64,000 nucleotides of DNA from Bradyrhizobium jicamae (GTDB lineage Bacteria; Pseudomonadota; Alphaproteobacteria; Rhizobiales; Xanthobacteraceae), in the NCBI RefSeq assembly GCF_018130695.1, contig NZ_JAFCJX010000018.1, positions 62,001 to 126,000 of the forward strand. Direction: 5' to 3'. Numbering within the stretch: the first letter of the stretch is position 1; each line of letters opens with the position of its first letter. The position numbers and the translations under genes were made by a program. The notes under the pieces were generated by a model. That model made no database searches. It worked only from the letters and a program-made list of their open reading frames with translations, and was not told the origin of the DNA. Shown here one piece after another: positions 58,285-64,000 of the stretch.

Positions 58285-58440
58285 TGACCCCAGCTTCCAT
58301 GTGAAGTGCCGCGTGCATCGGCCGAGGGGTTACTCTTCGGGTCACGCCACGCGCGCTGGTGGTCAACGCGAACTCAACGCAACAGGAAAAATTAACCATA
58401 CGGATTGAGGAACTATTCACCGAAAAGGCAAACAAACCGT

Positions 58441-59193
58441 TTAAGGACGGGCGCATTGGAATGCCTCCGCCATGGTCAAAATCGGGATATTTCGCCGCAT
58501 TGCCGCGTCGAGCGCGTAGGCCATCAAATCCGGCGTGCAGCCATACAGGCTCGGCCGTTCGGCGACGTCGTGGCCGTAGAAAATTAACCAACCGTTAGTG
58601 CCCAGCGCCTCGTCGAACGTGCGGTCGATCTGGTCGCGCGTCGTCTGGCGGTCGATCAGCGGCATCGCGCGCAGGAATTGCGGATCGACCTCGCCGCTGT
58701 TGACGCCGGGCACGATGCTGCGGCAGGTCAGGAATTCGGAACGCAGCTGCTGCTTGCGCGGATAGGAGCCATAGCCGAACGGATAGGCGAAGGTCTTGAT
58801 CGCGATCGACCGGTCGAGCGACCGGAAATAATCGCGGTTGCGCGCGATCTCCGCGCCGAGCGAGGCCTCGTCGAGATCGCAGGCGCGCTGGTGCGAGAAG
58901 GTGTGGCAGCCGATCTCATGGCCGCGGCGATGCAGCGCCAGGACATCGTTGGCATCGCCCGTCGGCCATTCCGGCGTGTCGATGCCGACGAGCCCGCCCG
59001 AGACATAGAACGTGCCGCGCGCGTCGTGCGCTTCCAGGAGGTCGGCACCAACGGTCGCCGCGCTCTTCGGCAGGTCGTCAAAGGTGAACGTCACCATCGG
59101 CGTCGCATTGTGCAGGCGAACGTGATCGACCTGCACATGCATCGCCAACCGGTGGCTGACCTTGACGATAGCCTCTGACCAGAGCGCGTTCAT
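58441..59193 (-). CDS. Polysaccharide deacetylase (CE4 family)
   Basis: A 250-residue NodB-homology protein. Motif 1 is TFTFDDLP with Asp39/Asp40 and motif 2 is HEIGCHTFSH with metal ligands His97 and His101; FAYPFGYGS is motif 3. It would remove N- or O-acetyl groups from a polysaccharide or its precursor. No signal peptide is visible, so it may act on cytoplasmic lipid-linked units. The ATG at 59193 lies 2 bases after the methyltransferase stop. It is separated from the co-polymerase gene by 156 bases. Confidence 0.88.
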   Translation of the reverse strand: MNALWSEAIVKVSHRLAMHVQVDHVRLHNATPMVTFTFDDLPKSAATVGADLLEAHDARGTFYVSGGLVGIDTPEWPTGDANDVLALHRRGHEIGCHTFSHQRACDLDEASLGAEIARNRDYFRSLDRSIAIKTFAYPFGYGSYPRKQQLRSEFLTCRSIVPGVNSGEVDPQFLRAMPLIDRQTTRDQIDRTFDEALGTNGWLIFYGHDVAERPSLYGCTPDLMAYALDAAMRRNIPILTMAEAFQCARP

Positions 59194-59195
59194 TT

Positions 59196-60017
59196 TCAGA
59201 GCTTTCGCAGGATCACATGGTAGTCGCCGTGCCGGACATCGGTCTTGCCGGGCAGCAGCGCATTCATCGCTTTGGCGGCGGTATCGATCAGGGACGCGAA
59301 CCACGGCTTGCGGCGCCGCATCTCCGGGTAACGCGGGCTCTCGTATTTCTTGCGATAGATCACCTGCAGGCCGTGCGCCTTCGCGAACGCCTCGAGGTTC
59401 GGCAGCGTGACCAGCGGGTGGAAATGGGTCGGGAATGGCGCCTCGCCCGGCAGGCCGGCATGCTTCTCACCGCGGATATAGCGATAGAACCAGACGTGGA
59501 ACCAGTGCGGCGAATATTTGGTGACGATACCGGACAGCGACTGCGGGTTCGGCGCGCCGATCAGCAGCAGGCCATTGGGCTTCAGCGCCTCGCAGAAGCC
59601 GAGCAATGCGGCCTCGACGTCGGGCACGTGCTCGATCACGTTGTAGCAGATCACGAGATCGAAACTGTCGGGCGCGAAGCGGTAGGTCTGGATGTCGCCG
59701 AGGATCGCTTGCTGCGCATAGTCATTGTTGCGGATCTGGTCCTCGTCGATGTCGACCACGGTGACATGGGCACGGCCGATCACGCCGAGCGGCAGGAAGC
59801 TGGTCGAGCCGCCACCGGCCTCGTAGATCGACAGCGGTCCGGCGGGAAGCTTGGCTTCGAGGATGCTGTGCACCGTCAGCAGGCTCTGCTTGGCTTCGCC
59901 GGGCGGCAGCGCCAGCAGCGATTCCGGGTGCAGCGGGGCCGCGGGCGTCGCCATCACATGGGCGAGCGGAGCATCCATCGTATCGAGCGCAAAGGTCTTG
60001 GTCACTGGTTTATCCAA
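59196..60017 (-). CDS. Class I SAM-dependent methyltransferase
   Basis: A 273-residue methyltransferase. Motif I is IYEAGGGSTSFLPLG, the acidic residue is in VTVVDIDEDQI, and the NVIEHVPDVEAALLGFCEALKPNGLLLIGAPNP block is typical of the Methyltransf_11/UbiE class. It likely methylates a sugar in the exopolysaccharide. The start is uncertain: TTG at 60017 overlaps the flippase gene by 8 bases, and ATG at 59978 is an alternative. Neither has a strong ribosome-binding site. Confidence 0.85.
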   Translation of the reverse strand: MDKPVTKTFALDTMDAPLAHVMATPAAPLHPESLLALPPGEAKQSLLTVHSILEAKLPAGPLSIYEAGGGSTSFLPLGVIGRAHVTVVDIDEDQIRNNDYAQQAILGDIQTYRFAPDSFDLVICYNVIEHVPDVEAALLGFCEALKPNGLLLIGAPNPQSLSGIVTKYSPHWFHVWFYRYIRGEKHAGLPGEAPFPTHFHPLVTLPNLEAFAKAHGLQVIYRKKYESPRYPEMRRRKPWFASLIDTAAKAMNALLPGKTDVRHGDYHVILRKL

Positions 60018-61452
60018 TGTTGCTGTTTGCGAGTTTGGAACGGAACATGGCGAGGCCCTGCCGCAGCCGCGAGCGGATGCGGGCGATATCGAACAGCCAG
60101 CACAGCGCGGCGTAGACGGTGAAGCCCGCGCCCGCGAGCACGATCACGGCTGGGAGATCGGCGATCGGAAGCACGCGGTCGAGCGCGGTGACGGTCAGCG
60201 CCATGGCAAGTGCTGCGATCACGACGAGCGCGAGGCGGCCGAGCGGGATCGGAATGTTGAAGGCGAAGCGGCTCAGCGCCAGCGCGCAGGCAAAGCCGGT
60301 GACATCGGCGCCGAGCCGCGCCCAGGCCGCGCCGATCGTGCTGAGCTGGCTGACCAGCAGATAGGACAGGAGCACGTTGGCCGCGATGATCGAGGCGGTG
60401 TTGATCAGGTAGAAGGAGTTGCGGCCGGACAGCAGGAAGCTCGCATGCAGATATTGCTGGGTCAGCACCTGGAAGATCACGGCGACCGCGATGATCGGCA
60501 TGATCTGGCCGGCGAGCTCGCGGAAATCGGCGCCGAGGATGATGTTGGCGACATGCGCCGAGATCGCCGCAAAGCCGAGGCAGGCCGGCAGCGTCACGCC
60601 GAGCAGCAGCTCGAAGCATTCAGAGAGATGGGAACGCACCGCGCCGTCGCCTTGCTTGGCATGGATCTGCACCGCCATCGGGAAGAACGCTGCGGCCATG
60701 CTCATCGCCGGCATCATCAGGGTCTGACGCACGAGATCGAGCGAGGCAACATATTTGCCGGCGTCGGCGGCGCCGACGAGGTTGGCGATCATGAAGCGGT
60801 CGGTGACGCTGGAGATCGCCAGCAGCGTCAGCGAGACCGTCAGCGGCAGGCCGGTCCTGACCAGCACCGAGAGGTCGGCGCGAGCGAAGCTGACGACGGT
60901 GCCGTGCCAGGCGCGACGGGTCTGCACCAGCACGGCGAGCAGATAGGCAGCGGAGGCCGCCAGCAGCAGCAGGACGCCGGTCGGCTCAGCCAGCGCGACG
61001 GCGGCGCCAAAGCCGAGCAGGGCGCCGGCGCGGACCAGCGTCGCCTTCATCACCGAAAGCGCCTGCAGGCGAGCGCGCAGCAGATCCTGGGTGAGCTCGA
61101 ACAGGCCGATCGCGATCGACAGGCCAACGGTTGCGAGCGCCGCCGTTGCATCCAGCCCGACGAGGCGTGCGAGGAGGTAGGCGATCGGCGCTGTGAGGCA
61201 GCAGAGCAGGTAGCCGGACAGCACGAGGCCGCGGACGTCGGTGCCGTCGTTGCGGGCGTGGCCGCTCAGGATCAGATTGCGGAACCAGCCGACCAGGAAC
61301 ACCGAGATCACGGAGGCGAAGCCGACGCCCAGCAGGTAGACGCCATAATCATGCGGCGCGAACAGCCGCGTGAAGATGAACACGCTCACCAGCCCGAGCA
61401 GCGCCGAGGCGATGTTCGCGGTCAGATTGATGCTGGCCTGTCCGAGCAGCAT
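60010..61452 (-). CDS. Polysaccharide flippase (Wzx / oligosaccharide exporter family)
   Basis: A 480-residue integral membrane protein with about 12-14 helices. The N-terminus (ASINLTANIASALLGLVSVFIFTRLFAPHDYGVYLLG) is typical of the MOP-superfamily polysaccharide flippases. It moves undecaprenyl-linked repeat units across the inner membrane. It overlaps the DUF6492-like gene by one base (TAATG) and the methyltransferase gene by 8. No Wzy polymerase was found in the window. Confidence 0.9.
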   Translation of the reverse strand: MLLGQASINLTANIASALLGLVSVFIFTRLFAPHDYGVYLLGVGFASVISVFLVGWFRNLILSGHARNDGTDVRGLVLSGYLLCCLTAPIAYLLARLVGLDATAALATVGLSIAIGLFELTQDLLRARLQALSVMKATLVRAGALLGFGAAVALAEPTGVLLLLAASAAYLLAVLVQTRRAWHGTVVSFARADLSVLVRTGLPLTVSLTLLAISSVTDRFMIANLVGAADAGKYVASLDLVRQTLMMPAMSMAAAFFPMAVQIHAKQGDGAVRSHLSECFELLLGVTLPACLGFAAISAHVANIILGADFRELAGQIMPIIAVAVIFQVLTQQYLHASFLLSGRNSFYLINTASIIAANVLLSYLLVSQLSTIGAAWARLGADVTGFACALALSRFAFNIPIPLGRLALVVIAALAMALTVTALDRVLPIADLPAVIVLAGAGFTVYAALCWLFDIARIRSRLRQGLAMFRSKLANSNIG

Positions 61453-62372
61453 TAGACGGCGAGCCCCGCGGGTTGGAAATGCGCGTTGTGTGCGAGGATG
61501 GCGTCGCTCTCGGCGACGACCTCGCGGATAGTCTCGACCGGCGTTCCCGAGAAGGATGCGATCGAGAACGCGACGTCGTCGGTGTTGGCGCGCAGCAGCA
61601 GCCGCGTCAGCTCATCCTTGCTCAGCGTCGGGTCGTCCCAATAGCTGATGCAGGGCGTGTTCGGCGCAACCGTGTGGCGCAGTGCGGAGGCGGCATCGTT
61701 CTGCACGAAGAAGCCGTAGAGCAGATATTCGGAGAATTCGCGGGTCTTGCACAGCGCCTCGATCCAGCTCAGCCCGGTCGCGGCCTCGATGCGCTCGGTC
61801 AGCGCGCGGGTGGTCTGCTGGTCCCAGAAGATGATGTGGCCGATGAAGTCGGGCGCCGGGAACGGCGGGGTCGGCAGGCCAAGCAGCTGGTGGCTGGTCT
61901 CGAGCCAGCGCGAATGCCGCGGCTGGTCGGCGGTGACGGCGCCGTCCATCTGCAGCAGCGGAATCGTGTTGGGGTATTCATAACGCGCCAGGTCGAAATC
62001 GCGGAAGAACACGATGTCGGAATCGAGGATGCAGTAGCGCTGATGCGGCAGCGAGATGGTCGCGGCGATCTTCAGGAATTGCTGGACGTGCCAGCCGGAC
62101 ACCGGCTTGGCGCGCAGCGACCACCAGAACTGGCGGCGCTTGCGCTGCACGATCCGCGGCAGCGGACGCAGCCAGTCGGGCAGGAAAGCGGAGGCTGGAA
62201 CGATCACGCGACGTTCGCTGGCGAGCGGCGCGAACAGCGAGAGGTCGCAGTCGGGGACCAGCAGATAGTGCTTCGAGAAAGATGTGACGTGGCGATCCAC
62301 ACTCTCGCAAAGCAGAGTGCAGATCTCCAGATCGCGCCCGTAGGTCGGGGTGAGCAACGCGACAGGGTTCAT
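61452..62372 (-). CDS. DUF6492-like putative glycosyltransferase
   Basis: A 306-residue protein with features of a GT-A-like transferase. It has an N-terminal nucleotide-sugar-type strand (VALLTPTYGRDLEICTLLCESV) and the acidic motif CILDSDIVFFRDFDL, which resembles the DxD metal site. The pattern fits DUF6492, an uncharacterised family found in polysaccharide loci. It is the first gene of the minus-strand operon. Substrate and linkage unknown. Confidence 0.75.
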   Translation of the reverse strand: MNPVALLTPTYGRDLEICTLLCESVDRHVTSFSKHYLLVPDCDLSLFAPLASERRVIVPASAFLPDWLRPLPRIVQRKRRQFWWSLRAKPVSGWHVQQFLKIAATISLPHQRYCILDSDIVFFRDFDLARYEYPNTIPLLQMDGAVTADQPRHSRWLETSHQLLGLPTPPFPAPDFIGHIIFWDQQTTRALTERIEAATGLSWIEALCKTREFSEYLLYGFFVQNDAASALRHTVAPNTPCISYWDDPTLSKDELTRLLLRANTDDVAFSIASFSGTPVETIREVVAESDAILAHNAHFQPAGLAV

Positions 62373-62650
62373 TCCAATATTCTTTCCAGCAACGCCGTCT
62401 CAGGCCGGTACGTCGGGGCCGCTTGATGTCCTTGGTTACCCCGTTCAGCAAGATCGGTGCCGCACCATCGCGGGCGCCGTCTGCCGCGCCGCCCGGTAGT
62501 TAATGCTTCGTAAACGCGATCGTCGAAGGTTGATGAACGGCGCGGAGTAACCATGCGGATGCGCCGATTTTGCTGAAGATCGCGGCTAGCCTGGATATTG
62601 CAGAGCCTGCGCCAGCATGGCCGATCGCGGTCGGCGCAGGTGAGACCCAC
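62373..62650. other. Divergent leader of the exopolysaccharide locus
   Basis: About 280 bases between the DUF6492-like gene and the small plus-strand ORF. No repeat of the known families, no RNA gene and no clear operator was found. Promoters for both directions should lie here. Confidence 0.45.
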
Positions 62651-62824
62651 ATGAGAATCATTGGCCAATCCCGGCGGGATCGCGACATGGGACGAGCGAA
62701 GGCTGTGCCGTCAGTTCATTTCGGCACAGCAGCGTTGTCCGCTTTTGAGACGGCCGATGTCGTGACGGGACTCGGCCGTTGGCCGAGCCACGCTCCCGCG
62801 ACATTCCCGGGCAGGAGCGTGTGA
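62651..62824 (+). CDS. Possible 57-residue leader peptide
   Basis: A short ORF starting at ATG 62651 with GGTGAG about 8 bases upstream. It ends TGA overlapping the glycosidase ATG as TGATG, the same coupling seen in other operons here. The product is basic and shows no recognised domain. It could be a coupling peptide or a chance frame. Confidence 0.3.
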   Translation: MRIIGQSRRDRDMGRAKAVPSVHFGTAALSAFETADVVTGLGRWPSHAPATFPGRSV

Positions 62825-63789
62825 TGCCAATCGAGCGCGGACAGTTGTCGCGGCGTGCCGTCCTCGCGATGGCCGCTGCCACGCTCGCCGGACCGGCTGC
62901 GCACGCCGCGCCTTCATCGCGGCTCGGGCCAAATTCGGCGCGCTTCGCCGGCGCCTTCGTCAATTGGGGCGAGACTGGCCGCGAGCATCGGCTGCAGGCC
63001 TGGGAGAAATGGCTGAGGCAACCGCCGTCGTCGGTGATCGGCGTTGACTTCTACGGCCAGGAGACCTGGGACGATTTCCACAAATTCAGCTGGGTGCCCG
63101 GCATCTGGAAGAAGCTCAACCCGGCGCGCAATGTGATCTGGTCGGTGCCGCTGACCATCACCGGCACGCCGCTCGCCGAGGTCGCCGACGGTCAGCATGA
63201 CGCTGAATTCGAGGCGGCCGCGCGGGCGATTGCGGAGGGACAGCCGAAGGCGATCATCCGGCTCGGCTGGGAGATGAACATCTCCAACATGGGCTGGTTC
63301 AGCAAGGGACACGAGGACGACTACATCCGTGCCTTCCGCCGCGTGGTTGCGATCTTCCGCCGTGCCTCGCGCGATTTCAGCTTCGACTGGTGTCCGGGAT
63401 GGGGCCCACAGGATACGTCCGCCGATCTCTCCTATCCCGGCGACGACGTCGTCGACATCATCGGGCTCGATGTCTACGACTTCAAGCTCGAGGGCAGCGT
63501 CGAGGAGCGCTGGCAGAAGTTCTATCTCAAGGCGCCGTTTGGCCTGGAATGGCAGCGCGATTTTGCAAAACTTCACCGCAAGCGGATCAGCTACCCGGAA
63601 TGGGGCGTCGGTCAGGCCGGCGACAATCCCTACTTCATCCAGAAAATGCACGACTGGATGGCCGAGAACCGCGCGCAGATGGCTCATGCCGCCTATTTCG
63701 ATGTCGACGGTCTGTGGCCGACGCAGATCGACACCGGTCGCTTTCCGCAATCGGAAAAGCTGTTTCGCAAGTTGTTCGGGCGCGCATGA
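62824..63789 (+). CDS. Tat-exported glycoside hydrolase, GH26-like
   Basis: A 321-residue protein with a twin-arginine signal (SRRAVLAMAAATLAGPAAHAA). The TIM-barrel part shows a likely acid/base Glu150 (IIRLGWEMN) and nucleophile Glu259 (ISYPEWGVG), both in GH26 (endo-beta-mannanase clan A) type context, and aromatic residues VDFYGQETWDD. It would cut a beta-linked polysaccharide in the periplasm. Its location opposite an exopolysaccharide assembly operon suggests trimming or release of the polymer. GGAG lies a few bases before the ATG. Confidence 0.78.
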   Translation: MPIERGQLSRRAVLAMAAATLAGPAAHAAPSSRLGPNSARFAGAFVNWGETGREHRLQAWEKWLRQPPSSVIGVDFYGQETWDDFHKFSWVPGIWKKLNPARNVIWSVPLTITGTPLAEVADGQHDAEFEAAARAIAEGQPKAIIRLGWEMNISNMGWFSKGHEDDYIRAFRRVVAIFRRASRDFSFDWCPGWGPQDTSADLSYPGDDVVDIIGLDVYDFKLEGSVEERWQKFYLKAPFGLEWQRDFAKLHRKRISYPEWGVGQAGDNPYFIQKMHDWMAENRAQMAHAAYFDVDGLWPTQIDTGRFPQSEKLFRKLFGRA

Positions 63790-63790
63790 C

Positions 63791-63831
63791 CCGGAATAGT
63801 GCGAAGCGGTTTTCCGATACGGTCACGCGCA
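63791..63831. repeat. Decayed copy of the GAGCATGATC palindrome
   Basis: CCGGAATAGTGCGAAGCGG followed by TTTTCCGATACGGTCACGCGC matches the complement of the intact element at 9038-9086 over the left and central parts, but the outer GATCATGCTC arm has lost its sequence. It lies directly after the glycosidase stop. Confidence 0.65.
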
Positions 63832-64000
63832 AATGGCCGACCGAGGATGCTTAAGCGCCGCTTAACCGCACCGGTTAACCTTGTCGCGAATGATATGCGA
63901 CACGGCATGCACCCGGACCGGATATTGCAACATTGTCCGCGTACGCCCTGATTGATCGAAGCGGGGCAACCAGATCGAAACGCCGATGTCCCGATATGGG
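63832..64000. other. Intergenic sequence to window end
   Basis: Contains a small hairpin-like TTAAGCGCCGCTTAA and ACCGGTTAAC, and no gene that I can support. The next gene lies outside the window. Confidence 0.4.

Noticed and set aside
55885..58287. An 800-codon plus-strand open frame opposite the co-polymerase gene
   Set aside because: It lies antisense to a clear Wzz/BY-kinase-type gene in codon-position register, is rich in Arg, Gly, Ala and His with no domain, and reflects the high GC content at third positions of the real gene.
58277..58591. A minus-strand frame between the deacetylase and co-polymerase genes
   Set aside because: It overlaps the deacetylase 3' end and the co-polymerase leader, and its product shows no family pattern or supported start.

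Overview
The window reads as a chromosomal stretch of a Bradyrhizobium-like alphaproteobacterium. This is an inference from the high GC content, the many catabolic operons with private ABC or Bug-type receptors, and several families of short palindromic intergenic repeats of the kind common in Bradyrhizobium and its relatives. I see no rRNA, tRNA, insertion sequence, prophage, CRISPR array or conjugation gene. It looks like core or accessory metabolic chromosome rather than a mobile island.

Layout. 60-6536 (minus strand): D-glucarate catabolism. It holds 2-oxoglutarate semialdehyde dehydrogenase, glucarate dehydratase, 5-dehydro-4-deoxyglucarate dehydratase, a LysR regulator and an MFS importer, with a shared candidate operator in front of the enzyme operon and the importer. 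6683-15895 (minus): a tightly coupled operon of class II aldolase, dipeptide-type ABC transporter, 2-hydroxyacid dehydrogenase, APH-fold kinase and class III aminotransferase-fold phospho-lyase. It faces a divergent GntR regulator and an acetylpolyamine amidohydrolase-like deacetylase (16045-17825). 18144-26440 (plus): an YtfQ-YtfR-YtfT-YjfF type galactofuranose ABC importer, a GntR regulator, sugar 1-dehydrogenase, mutarotase and lactonase, which together make an oxidative galactose route to galactonate.

26555-34651: two receptor genes without membrane partners, a TetR regulator with an operator touching its start codon, then the lower protocatechuate 4,5-cleavage pathway (LigI-, GalB- and LigK-type enzymes) with a 4,5-dihydroxyphthalate decarboxylase-like protein, a DUF1932 dehydrogenase and another Bug receptor. 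34783-39568: an SDR and a two-component flavin monooxygenase set (acyl-CoA dehydrogenase-fold oxygenase, flavin reductase, SDR, SnoaL-like protein) with a MarR regulator. 39576-45327: a LacI regulator divergent from a VOC / medium-chain reductase / carboxymuconolactone decarboxylase-like / receptor / aldo-keto reductase operon. 45447-48698: an FAH-family hydrolase, LLM-class monooxygenase and LDH2-family dehydrogenase.

49057-53151 encodes a 1364-residue cytoplasmic protein with five tandem GAF domains and GGDEF and EAL domains. Small genes follow (a hypothetical protein, DUF2171, a secreted cupin, a secreted DUF1080 protein). 55191-63789 is an exopolysaccharide locus: WecG-type glycosyltransferase, Wzz/BY-kinase-like protein with an altered Walker A motif, polysaccharide deacetylase, methyltransferase, flippase and a DUF6492-like protein, with a divergent Tat-exported GH26-like glycosidase.

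Most operons show ATGA or TGATG stop-start overlaps, and most have an adjacent regulator and a candidate palindromic operator. The strongest candidate for an undescribed system is the kinase / phospho-lyase / deacetylase / peptide-type transporter cluster (6683-17825), which looks like a route for importing and degrading a possibly acylated amino-alcohol. Substrates of most operons here cannot be fixed from sequence alone.
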